Assembly (NCBI GenBank): GCA_907163375.1
Contig: CAJQUW010006799.1
Coordinates: 37,011-101,010, forward strand
Reading direction: 5' to 3'
DNA length: 64,000 nt
Source: Prostheceraeus crozeri
Taxonomy: Eukaryota; Platyhelminthes; Polycladida; Euryleptidae
Part shown: positions 22,515 through 33,360 of the stretch, in pieces
Numbering within the stretch: position 1 is the stretch's first letter
Layout of the letters: every line of letters begins with the position of its first letter
Notes under the pieces: model-generated
The model's input: the letters and a program-made list of their open reading frames with translations, nothing else
Databases searched by the model: none
Told to the model about the DNA's origin: nothing
Translations under genes and position numbers: made by a program

Positions 22515-23135
22515 TTATTTCTTCGGAATGGCAATCAATATAGCAGTTGAATACAAGAGAAGATACAAAATAAAATAGTCAAAGAAGTTTCAGAAAAAGA
22601 TCAATCAGTTCAAAAGTAGCTAATAAATTAGCAAACAGTCGGATGCGCGTCAGAACATCAAATTGTTATAAAGAATTGTACAATACGGTACGAATGTAGA
22701 CGAGCGGCGGGCTGTGGAGCAAAAAGGGATCGTTAAATGTTTTGAGTATGGAAGTGGTTTCGGGACAATGTCATGAAGTTGGTGATGGGGATTCAGCATC
22801 TGACAAAACGTTTTCATTACAAGCCTCTGTCGTCTACCCGTCAGCGCAGGCATGATCTGGCACTTGCATTCGTAGTCACAAATGAGTCGGTGGCATCTTT
22901 TACGGATAAGTTCTAGCCGTCTTGAGTTCTTCAAATTCAGACCAACGAAGAGTGGACAATTGAACTCAAGTATACTTCTAATGTGTGCGTCGTAAACTTT
23001 TATCAGTTCGTCTTTCGTAACACCAGATGATCGAAGTTGTTTCAGCAAAAAGATTCTTCGCGATGCCAGCTTCCAAATATGATTAATGTGATTATCCCAG
23101 GATAAGGTCTCACTAAATACAATCCACAAAAAATC
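22515..23135 (-). mobile_element. LINE fragment (CR1-like), RT C-terminal end
   Basis: The minus-strand frame at 22650-23129 begins in ETLSWDNHINHIWKLASRR, then VYDAHIRSILEFNCPLF, LELIRKRCHRLIC and a C-terminal SSTFVPYCTILYN. This is the usual thumb and C-terminal part of a CR1-like ORF2 (S-W-x-x-H-I, IRSxLEF-x-xP). The fragment is 5' truncated. The same protein type recurs at 24140 and 29357. Confidence 0.8.
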
Positions 23136-23339
23136 TTCATTTCCGTTTTAGTTCTGTAATTACTAAAAAGAGGCAATGAAAAGGAATATTTGTTGCTCGC
23201 TTACAAATATTTTCAAATTCATGCAAAATCAACTTATTTTCACTAGTTTCGTTGCACACAAGGTAAAAACACGTCTATTTCCTATCTAACCCTTTATAAT
23301 ATTAAAGATATTTAATATACACCTTCGATTTTATTAAAT

Positions 23340-24120
23340 GAATTCAAGGGAGATACAGGTGGTATTGTCACCAAATGTGAGATATGCAAATTTTTTGCGG
23401 TTTTGCAGAAATTACAACGGAATTGAGTGATCATGATTGTAAGCCAGAAGGAATGATGGTATTTCACAGATTCTCATGAGAGCCTTGGATATTTAATATG
23501 TTTGTTAAAATAGCAATTCGATGGGTTCCTATATACTTTCATGCTCAATCTCAGGAGTATCTTCTTAAGCGAGATCATTTGTCATAACCAACCTGCCACT
23601 GCGATGGTAGAGCAAAATCACATAATGAAAGACAATGATTTCAATTAACTTTGAAAGATGCAAATGTGTCCACATCACTATTCAAATCCAAGAAAAGAAA
23701 CATGAATCTAGTGAATCATAAAATCATGCCGGTGAAAATTGAATTAAAAACCTGAAATTTCAGACAATAAAAAGCACGAATAATATCGCGACTTTTTCAT
23801 GAAGACTTTCACTGTAATACAATTCATGAAATTCCCTTAGTAATCAGCGTGATTTCTCTTTGTTGGGATGCTTATTATCGAATATTAATTGCTTTCGATA
23901 TCCAACTTGTTTCATACTACTTATATAAGAGAGTCATCTCGGTAGTATATAATTTGGTAAATTTTGACTTTTTTAAAAAGTGTTCAAATAATTTTTTGGA
24001 TCACGGGAGCGCAATCTCCTCAAAAAACTTAATCTTGTGATATAAAAATTTTCAATGTACGAGTATACAGATACTTTTTTGAGTCGACACTCATACATCC
24101 CTACTCTATGACTGTATACA
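23340..24120. repeat. Repeat family X, full-length copy, + orientation
   Basis: About 780 bp. It runs from a block with GTGAGATATGCAAATTTTTTG and GATCATGATTG through CCTGCCACTG and CATGAAGACTTTCAC to GTTGGGATGCTTATTATCG, GATATCCAACTTGTTTC, TCATCTCGGTAG and CATCCCTACTCTATGA. The copies at 24744-25135 and 25136-25870 are in inverse orientation, so the locus can form a long imperfect hairpin. Confidence 0.8.
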
Positions 24121-24139
24121 TATACTTTTTTCAATCATC

Positions 24140-24743
24140 GATAAGTGTGCCTCCAGACGTCTTTACGCCTTACGAATCTTGCGTCCCTTCCTTTGTGCCA
24201 ACGAACTTGTAAGTGTCTATTGTGGACTTATACGATCTTTACTTGAATATTGCTCCCCCCTTTTAGTGGGAATGTCTCAGCGCAATGTCACGGTGCTTGA
24301 CAAAATTCAAAGGAGAGCCCATCGGATCATATGTTCCAGGGATTGTTCTTGCCAAATTCTTAGTGACCTAACTGATCGACGGAACAACGCAGCTGTTAAA
24401 CTGTTGCAACAGATATCATCCTACACCGATCATCCTCTGCATAATATGTGTCCTCCTAAATCAGCTCGCTCGGGCAAATTTCTGCAAATTCCTTCACGTA
24501 CCTCACGACGACGGAACTCATTTTTCCCGACTTCCATCATCCTTTCAAATGGTACTTGGTGTGAGTGATTTTCCTTTCGCATCGGCTAAATCTTTATGGT
24601 GATTGATGTCATCAGCGACTCAACATTGTGCTATTGATATGCTGTGCTCAGCTCCTTTCCAAATACTGCGAGTGAAATGTCGTAACTTTTGTAACTTATG
24701 ATTTTCATTTATTTCAAATACATACACTACTACTACTATCAAG
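24140..24743 (+). mobile_element. LINE fragment (CR1-like) with ACT-repeat tail
   Basis: Reads KCASRRLYALRILRPFL, CGLIRSLLEYCSPLLVGM, KIQRRAHRIICSRDCSC and SRTSRRRNSFFP, then a stop, a ~160-bp 3' region and an (ACT)n tail at 24725-24739. Short tandem tails are typical 3' ends of CR1/L2-type LINEs. The fragment is heavily 5' truncated and sits between two family X copies. Confidence 0.8.
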
Positions 24744-25870
24744 GGAATTTCATGAACCGCATTATAGTGGATGTTTTCATGAAATAGTCGCGATATTATT
24801 CGCGCTTTTTATTGGCTGAAATTTCAAGTTTTTAATTCAACTTTTACCGGCATGATTTCATGATTCACTAAATTCATGGTCCATTTCTTGAATCTGAATA
24901 GTGATATGCACCTATATTTGCATCTTTCAAAGTTAATTGAAATCATTGTCATTGATTATGTGATTTTGCTCTGCCAGTGGCAGGTTGGCTGTGATGATCA
25001 CGCTTAAGAAAAGACTCTTCAGGTTGAGCAAGAAAGTAATGGGAACCCATCGAATTCCTAATTTAACTAACATTAAATTTCCAAGGCTGTCATGATAATC
25101 TGTAAAATATGATTATTCCTTCTGCATTACAACCATGATCATAAAGTAGGGATATATAGGTAGAGTGTCGACTCAAAAAAGTATCTGTGTACAGTGAACA
25201 TTTTTATATCAAAAGACTCAGTTTTTTGCGGAGATTACGCTCCCTTGGTCCAAAACATTATTTGAGCACTTTTGAAAAAGTCAAAATTTGCCCATTTATA
25301 TACTACCGAGATGACTTTCCTATATAAGTAGTATGAAACAAGTTGGATATCAAAAGGAATGAATATTTGATAATGAGCATCCCAACAAAGCGGAAATTAA
25401 GCTGATTATCAAGGAAATCTAATGATCGGCATTATAATGGAAGTCTTCATGAAAAAGTCGAGATGTTATCCGTGTTTTCTTGGCTGAAATTTTAAGTTTT
25501 CAATTCAATTTTCACCGGCATGATTTCATGATTCACTATAAATTCATGTCTCATTTCTTGAATCCGCATAATTATGTGGACCCATATGCATCTTTCAAAG
25601 TTGATTGAAATCATTGTCTTTGAATCTAGATTTTGCTCTACCAGTGGCAGGTTGCTTTGTGATCACGCTTTAGAAGATTCTCTTGAGGTTGAGCACGAAA
25701 GCAAGCAGGTCATCGAGTTGCTTATTTTAAAAACATTACCTACCTCTCCAAGGCTGTCATGACACGGAGGATCTGTAAAATAATATCATTTCCTTCTGCT
25801 ATGCTATCATGATCAGTCAATTCCGTTGTAATTTCTTTCAAAACTGCATAAATGTGCATGTCACATCTGG
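24744..25870. repeat. Repeat family X, two copies in tandem, - orientation
   Basis: A partial copy (24744-25135) is followed at once by a full copy (25136-25870). Both carry the CATGATTTCATGATTCACT and CAAAGTTGATTGAAATCATT-like blocks in the same order, inverse to 23340-24120. The junction at 25135 joins the end of one unit (CCATGATCA) to the start of the next (AAAGTAGGGATATATAGG). Confidence 0.8.
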
Positions 25871-26003
25871 AACAAATTCAGACTGTATGTCCTTTGAGTT
25901 CATTTAATAAATTCGAGTGTATACACATTGGGGATTTAATAAATGCGGAGTTGCCACTCTACCATCTACTATATGGCCATGACTGCACGAATCCTAGACA
26001 TCG

Positions 26004-26024
26004 AACAACAACAACAACAACAAC
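26004..26024. repeat. (AAC)n microsatellite between short inverted repeats
   Basis: Seven AAC units. AGACATCGAA lies just left and its complement TTCGATGTCT at 26044-26053, so the repeat sits in a hairpin loop. A further 90-bp piece of family X follows (26054-26145, ATGATATCGCGACTTTTTCA). Confidence 0.7.
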
Positions 26025-26149
26025 TAGGCCTTTATGATTAATGTTCGATGTCTGTGGCACGAATGATATCGCGACTTTTTCATGAAGACTTCCATTATAA
26101 TACGGATCATAAATCTCCCTTTTTAATCTGCTTGATTTCAACTAAGCTA

Positions 26150-27801
26150 GTTTGATACCACAGGACAATGAGTAAACTATACCTGAGAGTACATGTCGAT
26201 TAAAATTAGCATTAGGGAAAAAATGAATGGAAGTCTTTTGTTTATCTACTGCAGTTTATATATAATACAACTTTGTGCAATTTCAAAATTGCGAATTCAA
26301 TCAGCTGATGCCATTTACGAGAAGAACTCACTGTCTGCTATATGTAGTGTTTTCCTTCAATTGGGCGTGACAAATGCGACCTTCTCCATATAGAGTTGTT
26401 TCATATGTTTCCATTTGCAACCGTGAGTACCTCATATGTGCCAGCTGTCTGCAAGATAGCCCAAAGAATAGTGAAATAAGTAAATGTTGAAACTTAATTG
26501 TCGCAATATCACAAACGAAGTTTTGATACTATTCCTTATACTATTTCTTATATCATATTACATCAGCGAACTTTAAACCTTTGAATCTATTCGGTTTTGC
26601 AGTGTCGGAGAACATAATGTCAGTTTTACAAGCATCAAGTCATATGATTGATATCAAGTCAAAACTCCGTTGTATGTACTCGATGAATGAAATGCGAAAT
26701 TGCTCAGAAGTGAAGCTGGTTACCGTCTCTTAAATTGTTGATGACTATTTCCTTCAAAGTCATTCCATTTCTTTCAACATTTTCTCTTGGTTATTGATCA
26801 ACTTTCTACTATTTAATGAACTGTTCTCCCTTCAAAGTTCAAACATGCAAGTAAAATCAGAGTGAATATGAGGATCATGAATATAGAAGGTCATATATTT
26901 CACTTTAATTTATTGAAGTCTTTATTTATGTCTGCGATGCAGGATCGTAAAAAAGATAAGCTCCTAATTTGTAAAAGAATAAACCGGTGGAGTGAAACAT
27001 GTTTGCCCGATCTACTTATCTTGTTTTAAGTGAGATTTCTTTTCTTGGATTTCGTTACAGCTAAATCACTACATGATAAAACATACTTTAGCGATTAATA
27101 GCCATGACAAGTCTTTTATGTCTGTCTCAATTAGCTTGTATCGGTAGACTTGCCAATTATATCTGTAGGGAATCGATGAAGAAATATATTTTTGATAAAT
27201 TCCACACAGTCCATGGAATGAACATCAAGCAAACATGACTACATTACATAAAGCAATACTGATTTATTTGCCTTGACTTATTTACGTTACCTAAATTTAA
27301 GAAGTACGTCGAGAAGAACAACTGACCAGTTTTATCTCATTTTAATCCAGTTATTATATGTTCAAAGTATTCAAAATATGTTGAAAGGAATTTTTATCAT
27401 GCATTTTAAATATTTTTGAATCCGTATGTGATTATGAACAACTTCACATCTTGTACATCGAGCAGTGAAATGTCACATCTCATTCAACGAGTCGTACTCG
27501 ATGAGTGGACACTTCCTATTGTCGATGTGATGCCAGCGTTGAGAAACCAAATTAAGCAGAATGTCTAATTACTAGGATAACTGGTGTGTAATATGCATGA
27601 ATAGAATAAAGTTTTAGCAATGACGGCTTAAAAAGGATCACAAGAATCGCAAGTGCTGTTTTACATATGCGTCAACAATGGTATCAGATTTAGTCGCTAC
27701 GCAATTAGTCACTACCTTCATGATTCAGTAGAATCAACAAATCTTTATGAATAGTGCGCGGCAGCAAGTTGTCATACAACGTAAAAAGTCGTTAGATATG
27801 A
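26150..27801. other. Intergenic, nothing recognised
   Basis: AT-rich. No open frame with family motifs and no clear repeat end. Confidence 0.35.
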
Positions 27802-27845
27802 ATATCCAATCTTCATGAACATGTTATAGTTAGAACATGTATATA
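27802..27845. repeat. 44-bp direct repeat, left of Tc1 element 1
   Basis: Begins ATATCCAATCTTCATGAAC and ends GAACATGTATATA, directly against the transposon end at 27846. It differs at one base from 29792-29835. It is far longer than the TA duplication made by Tc1 elements. Confidence 0.85.
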
Positions 27846-28001
27846 CAGTCCGTTTCATAAAAAGTGGATCATCCTAAAATTTGACTAAATAAAACATAAG
27901 TATGATACAGAAAGCATTTTCATGTTATTTCATGTCCCTAATATATTTAAATGTCTTTATATAATCTGATAAGCTATGATACAGTAACGGTTCTAAAGAA
28001 G

Positions 28002-28997
28002 CTAATATTTTGTGGCCCTACCCTTATTGTCAATGACATTACCAATTCGTCTAGGCATTGATTCGATGATGTCGTTGATTTTTGACTGATCTAACTTTCT
28101 CCACTCTCTTTTTAACAGTGACGTAAGTTGTGATACGCCATCTGTAGGTAGCAGTGAACGACGAACGCTACGTTTTAGAATACTCAATACATTTTCTATG
28201 GGATTCAGATCAGGAGAACGAGCTGGCCAAGATAATGTCCTAAGCCCTAATTGAGACTTGCATAAGTTGACTCTACTACTCCTGTGACACGTAGCATTAT
28301 CATCCATAAATAACCAAGTCGATGGATCACCAAGTTGATCTGTCATTTGGCCAATGTTCATTCGTAAAACATTCACATAGCGTTCAGAATTCATGGTTCC
28401 TTGCTGTATGTGAAGTTCAGAGCGGCCATTGGTCCAAATGCCAGCCCAAATCAGTAGAATCGCACCACCTTGTACCCGGGGACGATGTAAATGTCTCGGA
28501 ATTTCCTGATCAGATTTTATCCATAATCTCAATCGACCATCACTATCCTTTAGACGGACTGATGCCTCATCAGACCAGACAACCCGATCCCATTGATTTC
28601 GCCAGTGACAATGACTCATTGCCCATCTGAGACCTCTTTTTGTATGCTGATCTGATAATTCGATCTGAGAGGGCCTCTTACAGCTCTTGAAATTCGACTC
28701 AATAAGTCTTCTACGAATAGTGGACTTAGAAATAGACGAGTCTAGTGCAGCCATCTCAGTTAACGAGAGACTTGGATCAACTTTAGCAAATCTCAAAATT
28801 AGGCGGTCTCTACGTTTGGATGTTTTGCGTGGACGGCCAGAGCCCTCTTTACGACAGAATCGAAAATCATCATTATGCCATCGATGCACATTTGTGCAAG
28901 GGACATTTAGTCGCTTGCTTGTAGCTCGCAAAGAAAACCCTAGTTCTAGCAAGGCTGACACTTTGCCTTTTGTGAATGCGATCTCATTATTGTTCAT
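28002..28997 (-). CDS. Tc1-type DD34E transposase (open frame)
   Basis: 331 residues, the normal Tc1 length, with no stops. Order: N-terminal helix-turn-helix (ALLELGFSLRATSKRLNVPC, then VHRWHND), a GSGRPRKTSKRRD linker, a second helix-turn-helix (ISKSTIRRRLIESN), then the catalytic core with VVWSDEASV (first Asp), WLFMDDNATCH (second Asp) and SPDLNPIEN (Glu), 34 residues after the second Asp. It cuts and joins transposon ends in the nucleus. No intron is needed. The intact frame suggests recent activity of the family. Confidence 0.9.
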   Translation of the reverse strand: MNNNEIAFTKGKVSALLELGFSLRATSKRLNVPCTNVHRWHNDDFRFCRKEGSGRPRKTSKRRDRLILRFAKVDPSLSLTEMAALDSSISKSTIRRRLIESNFKSCKRPSQIELSDQHTKRGLRWAMSHCHWRNQWDRVVWSDEASVRLKDSDGRLRLWIKSDQEIPRHLHRPRVQGGAILLIWAGIWTNGRSELHIQQGTMNSERYVNVLRMNIGQMTDQLGDPSTWLFMDDNATCHRSSRVNLCKSQLGLRTLSWPARSPDLNPIENVLSILKRSVRRSLLPTDGVSQLTSLLKREWRKLDQSKINDIIESMPRRIGNVIDNKGRATKY

Positions 28998-29339
28998 TTG
29001 TGCTTTGTATTGTTTTCAACCGGTAAGAGATAGATTTCTAGCTGAAAGCAATCAGGAGTGCTGCCAACACCACCGCAACGAAGTCAGGAAGCTATGGAAC
29101 ATGAAGTCCATTTAATCACATGTAGCAGTTACATTATTGTTGATGAATAATGGTACTATACTGGCTCTGATTGACCGATTTTCTTTATTTTTGTTTTGCT
29201 TGATAGCTTTTGGCTTGTAGAACAACATATTACATAACAAAGGAAGCAAATGTAATTTTATAAGAGTGAGGTATGATTTTGTGTAACATTGCTAAATGAA
29301 GATCAAATTATCTAATACTTTTTATCTATAACAGGAAAA

Positions 29340-29665
29340 CAACTCAATATTCATGCTTGAAGTATTTTTCTGATTATGAGTTTTGTACCTTTGAAGATGC
29401 CACCAATCGTATTTGTAACAGACTGTTTGACAACATCGTAAAGTCGTGTGACCATCCACTTCGTGTTATTTTTGAAGAAAGATTCCCGACGTCGCTCAAT
29501 ACTTGTGTATTAAGAGCACCCTTTGCGAAGACAAGCAGATATTCGAACTCTTTTATTCGCTATGGACGTTTTTAATTGTTAATTGTCTTGATTTGTATGC
29601 TATGTAATGATTTCACCGCACTTGTGAAACAATAAAGAGCCTATTCTATTCTATTCTATTCTTGA
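29340..29665 (+). mobile_element. LINE 3' end (CR1-like) with TATTC-repeat tail
   Basis: The last 72 codons of an ORF2 (FEDATNRICNRLFDNIV, HPLRVIF, TSRYSNSFIRYGRF, stop) are followed within 60 bp by AATAAA and a (TATTC)n tail at about 29641-29665. It is a 5'-truncated insertion inside the Tc1 element, so it is younger than that element. Confidence 0.8.
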
Positions 29666-29791
29666 AATTTCCAACAATGATATTAGTAAGCACAACTGAC
29701 ATATCTTCTAAATTTCAGAGAAATTCGTTCAAGTTTGGCGGAGTTAGACAAAGTTGAAGTTAAGGCGATGTTTAAGGGTGATCCATTTTTT

Positions 29792-29835
29792 ATATCCAAT
29801 CTTTATGAACATGTTATAGTTAGAACATGTATATA
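29792..29835. repeat. 44-bp direct repeat, right of Tc1 element 1
   Basis: Same orientation as 27802-27845 with one C/T difference. It starts at the point where the right inverted end of the transposon breaks off. Confidence 0.85.
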
Positions 29836-29984
29836 TTTATTCATGCAGGCCTATGTATCTCACAAAAAGTTGGATTTAAAAGAATGATAGTGACCTACTT
29901 ACCGGGTGCCTTGCTATGGATGTGATTAGGACCTAGGATATGACGAGCTGACCAGTTACATGCACATCTGCAAGATGCCTTAAT

Positions 29985-30050
29985 GCAGGGGTCGGCACCC
30001 TGCGTCCCGGGAACCCTTCTGACAGGCACGCGGGAACAGAGGGAGATATG
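29985..30050. mobile_element. hAT-like terminus remnant
   Basis: CAGGGGTCGGCACCCTGCG resembles the CAGGGGTCGGCAxxCTGCGG ends of many hAT transposons. No opposite terminus was found nearby. Confidence 0.4.
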
Positions 30051-30179
30051 TATTCATATGCGGAAGACGTAGGTGGAGACTAGGATGAGCCTGGAAGCAA
30101 ACTTCAATACGCCAGCTCTATATCCTCCCACTTTAAGGGGAGGTCCTGACTTCGATTCGTCCATTACTTAAGTCCAGAC

Positions 30180-30910
30180 CATGTCACATCCTCTGCTCTT
30201 TGGTACGGCTTCACACCGGGGAGCTTCGACACTCCACGCCTACTGACTAGGAAGCTGTACATCAAGGCTTAAACACTTCACCGATTTCGGACGAGGATAT
30301 CAGTTTTTCAATTAACAGTTTCTTCATCATTCACCGTCCTTGCTTCGAGGGTTGAGCTCACTGTCACAAGCCGTCTCCAAACGGACACGTTACTCGCGTG
30401 CCGAGTCAAACTGACAAACGATTGTCCCGTCCAACGCTCACATCCCGAATGCCAATTGATCCTTGTGCTCCAGCCAGTCTCTTCTTTAGCGAAATCGGAT
30501 TGAGTGTGACTCCCAAATAGGGGCCAAATTGCCCAGGATTGCTGTGATCTCCGTTTTTCTCAGGCGTATATCGGTCGTACATCGTGCGTCAACTGTGTTA
30601 TCGCTACCTACGCACGTAAAGGCATTTGCACTATGGAGTTGGTCTCCATCGACTGTGACATTAGCTGCCTGCCCATCAGTCGACATGACTCTTGAGGTGA
30701 AGTCCGCACTACCGGCTCGTCTTCACAACCCTACATGCATGTCTTGCAACTCGGTTTTTGTCTTACATATCAGAACCACTTCGTCTGCGTATCGTAAGTT
30801 TGTCAGTAGCGAACCGTTGAACATCAGTAATGGCATATTAACGGATTTAGCATTTAGAGAGTTTATACACATAGTACGCCATTTCCAATCGGTCGCTCAA
30901 ACACTACTTA
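30180..30910 (-). mobile_element. LINE fragment, RT palm to thumb, decayed
   Basis: Minus-strand reading shows LLTNLRYADEVVLICKTKTE (the YADD-type motif as YADE), then VTVDGDQLHSANAFTCVGSD (the V-DG-x-L ... F-x-x-V/L-GS block), then TDIRLRKTEI and further sequence without clear motifs. Frames are broken. A different LINE from the CR1-like fragments here, with an I- or RTE-like layout. Confidence 0.65.
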
Positions 30911-31029
30911 GTTAATCGACCGTGCTGTAGGATAAATGCGCATAATAGATAAGATAAATTTTATTTCAGCAGCATTTCATCAAAACACGAGAAAATGTAA
31001 AGAAGCTCTACGCTGCAACTTTCATTTTA

Positions 31030-32391
31030 TTGACCTATATTTCGATTTCTCAGCCAGCATCAGGGTCAGATGGCATTAAAAAGACGGTAACGTTAACTTG
31101 AGGGGAAATTTAAAATTCAAGAGTGGGATTCACAGAGGAATGAAGGTATTGATGTACAATACTAGGATAATTATATTATGGTCACAGAAATAAAAAGTCA
31201 CGCAACACCTCCCTCTCCCCCCTTGAGTTCATTGCTGGACGCAGATATAATGAAAATTGCGTCTCTAATTCTGAGATTGGCAGTATCAATGTCTTTGGCC
31301 AATACTTTTGTGCTCACTGAGTTGTTGTGACAGAGTTGTAAATGTTTGAATACTGATGACTCCGGTCGGGTAGGATGTTCTTTCACTCTGATATGCAGAG
31401 GTCTTATTGAAGACCCGACGTATGTGGCAAAACACTCTGTGCACTGAAGTTGGTCTAGTGTTATTTTTGTGACAGTTGATGTTATTGAGAAGACAATTGT
31501 TAAGGCTTCAGATGTTCGATTCATTTCTGTATTTGTTTTGAAGTGCGTGACATAGTGTTGTTGTTCTATGAGCTACCTGGCTTTGATTTCTTCGCGTTTG
31601 AAGATACGCGTTATTCTTCTATCGCCACGATCTAACAAGTATGGTAGTTTCAGGTACATGTAGTCATATTGCGTTCTATTTCTTCGTTTATTGCGTCTCA
31701 ATTGTTTAATAAATTTATATGGATATTCGCAGTTTCTGAGGATCCTGACAAACTCTTGTGTTTCCCGTATTTTGTTTTCTATGTTCGTTCACCTTTCATT
31801 AATTCTTGTTCTTTCATTTGCATTAATTGCGAACTTTGAGTGCTTTGACATGAACGGTCTGTGGTAAATGAAAATGTTCATTTTAGCAGGTTTCTTGCAG
31901 AAACGGAATTCAGGTTGCTCATTGGGTATCACTTTCACCTTGAAGTTCAGAAGACTTAAGTGCTTGTCCATCTTCTGAGAGTTCGATCTCTAATTTGATA
32001 TTGAGATGTTGTTGATTTGAGAAATCACCAAGAGAATGCGTTTCGTTAGCGTCTGATACCAAAACGAAGCAATCGTCCACGTATCGTTCGAAGAGGGAAA
32101 CTGGTCCGAAATATCTTAAAGCCTCTTGCTCAATTGTGTCCAAGAGTAAAATTGCCAAGAGACGGACAAGCCCATGGGTAAGCCACTAATCTGTTGGTAT
32201 ACACGTATGTTGCCTTGAAATGGAAAGTAAGTGTCGGACAGAATGACATGTAATAACTTGCCAATATCTCCTGGTGAAAACAGTCCAAGTCTTTCGATGT
32301 GATGTTGGTTAAGTTTTTGTACGTTCTGTATAGCGCAAAGTAAGTATATAAAAGAACATTTTTGTGCATTCTGATTCTCACATGCCAACAA
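31030..32391 (-). mobile_element. Penelope-like element B (RT plus GIY-YIG), broken
   Basis: From 32391 leftward on the minus strand: YFPFQGNIRVYQQISGLPMG (RT motif B region), LDTIEQEAL, RYVDDCFVLVSDANET with the Y-V-D-D catalytic box (32050-32100), a CKKPAKMNIFIYH-like stretch near 31880, then the endonuclease at 31198-31524 with CTECFATYVGSSIRPLHIR, KEH and SSVFKHL. The N-terminal third is absent. It has several frame breaks, so it is a fossil. It abuts element C head to head at about 32392. Confidence 0.85.
31031..31068 (-). ncRNA. Hammerhead-like motif in Penelope-like element B (weak)
   Basis: Minus strand: TGACC, CTGATGC, a GGCTGAGAAATC hairpin-like part, GAAA, TATA, GGTCA. The outer TGACC/GGTCA arms pair, and CTGATG...GAAA match the hammerhead core except for the last base of the first box. 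It lies ~130 nt after the endonuclease, as in element C. Confidence 0.35.
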
Positions 32392-33360
32392 AGACCAAAA
32401 TGAATTTCATAATAAATGAAAAGAAGAGAATTTCTGATCGGTGTTCAGATGAATCATCACGCATGAAACACGAAAAAGATTTTGACAACCGTCTACGCAT
32501 AGATGGCTATAACGAACAAATTATAAAATCCTCGAATACAAAAATACAACAGCACTAGAAAAGAACAAAACGAAAAATACGAGTAGATAACAATCAATGG
32601 ATGAATAAAAATGTTCTATATTTTCCTTTCCCATACATTTCAGACAACATTGACTCACGGATAAGACGTGTTTTCCAACGGCATAGACTTAATGTTCGAC
32701 TAACAAGACGCAATAAAAGACTTCGTCAACAACTGAAACGAAATAAAACAAGTAAAACTCTATCATGTTCTCTTGCAAACTGCAAAATAAAAAACAAAAA
32801 ATTATGCAACCGAAGAAACATTATCTACAAAATCAACTTCAACAAGTGTGATGAATTTTATATTGGCAGTACCATGTGACCTCTTCACGTCCGCTTCAAA
32901 GAACATACCACAAATCCTTCATCTTCCGTATTTAAGCATATTAGAACGTCTCAAGTACAACATTCCGACCTCAATATTGACATTCTGGCTCACGATCATG
33001 ACAATACAAATTTAAGACTACGTGAAGCATTCATTATTAATAAACATAAACCTAAAATAAATAATAGAGCTGAACTTGACAGTTACCGTGATTTCCTTTT
33101 TTACTAATGATGACTTTTCACTTTTTCACTGCCTCATCTACCATAGAATTCATCAATCGTGTCAGGTCAATTTTTGCTACTGATAAAGATATGTAATCCA
33201 GTACAACCTGCTCATATCTACATCCTATCATATCATTGTAAATCATCATCATCTCTTTGTAAATATCATTTTCAAATTCCTTATATTTCAAGCTTCTAGT
33301 AACCCTAGTCTTTTGTACCTGAAGATGATCACTGGATGGTAATCGAAAAATTTTGTACAT
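32392..33360 (+). mobile_element. Penelope-like element C (GIY-YIG end), 5' truncated
   Basis: Plus strand: FIINEKKRISDRCSDESS, FDNRLRIDGYNEQ, FPYISDNIDSRIRRVFQRH, LTRRNKRLRQQLKRN, a Cys-rich CSLANCKI...CNRRNIIYKI zinc-knuckle-like part, then YIGST, PLHVRFKEHTTNPSSSVFKH and LRLREAFIINKHKPKINNR. This is the last part of the RT thumb and a complete-looking GIY-YIG region of a Penelope-like ORF, with a few breaks. A 3' region of ~250 bp follows, with a hammerhead-like motif. Confidence 0.85.
33312..33358 (+). ncRNA. Candidate hammerhead ribozyme motif, Penelope-like element C
   Basis: GTAC, CTGAAGA (fits CUGANGA), a GATCACTGGATGGTAATC stem-loop (GAT/ATC), GAAA, AATTTT and GTACA. This is the best preserved of the three copies in the window. 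Stem III would be very short, as in the minimal hammerheads known from Penelope-like elements. Folding was done by eye only. Confidence 0.45.

Larger units (their letters stand above)
27846..29794 (-). mobile_element. Tc1/mariner element 1 with open transposase, invaded by a LINE
   Basis: The left end reads CAGTCCGTTTCATAAAAAGT then GGATCATCC. The right end, inverted, matches only from ATAAAAAATGGATCACCCTT inward, so the outermost ~12 bp of the right terminus are missing. The transposase lies at 28002-28997. A LINE tail fragment (29340-29665) sits between the transposase start and the right end. Without the outer right terminus the copy may not move, although its transposase could act in trans. 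Confidence 0.75.

Noticed and set aside
25574-25762. Open frame in repeat family X
   Set aside because: The frame is broken in the other X copies and the inverse copy has no equivalent. Chance frame in a non-coding repeat.
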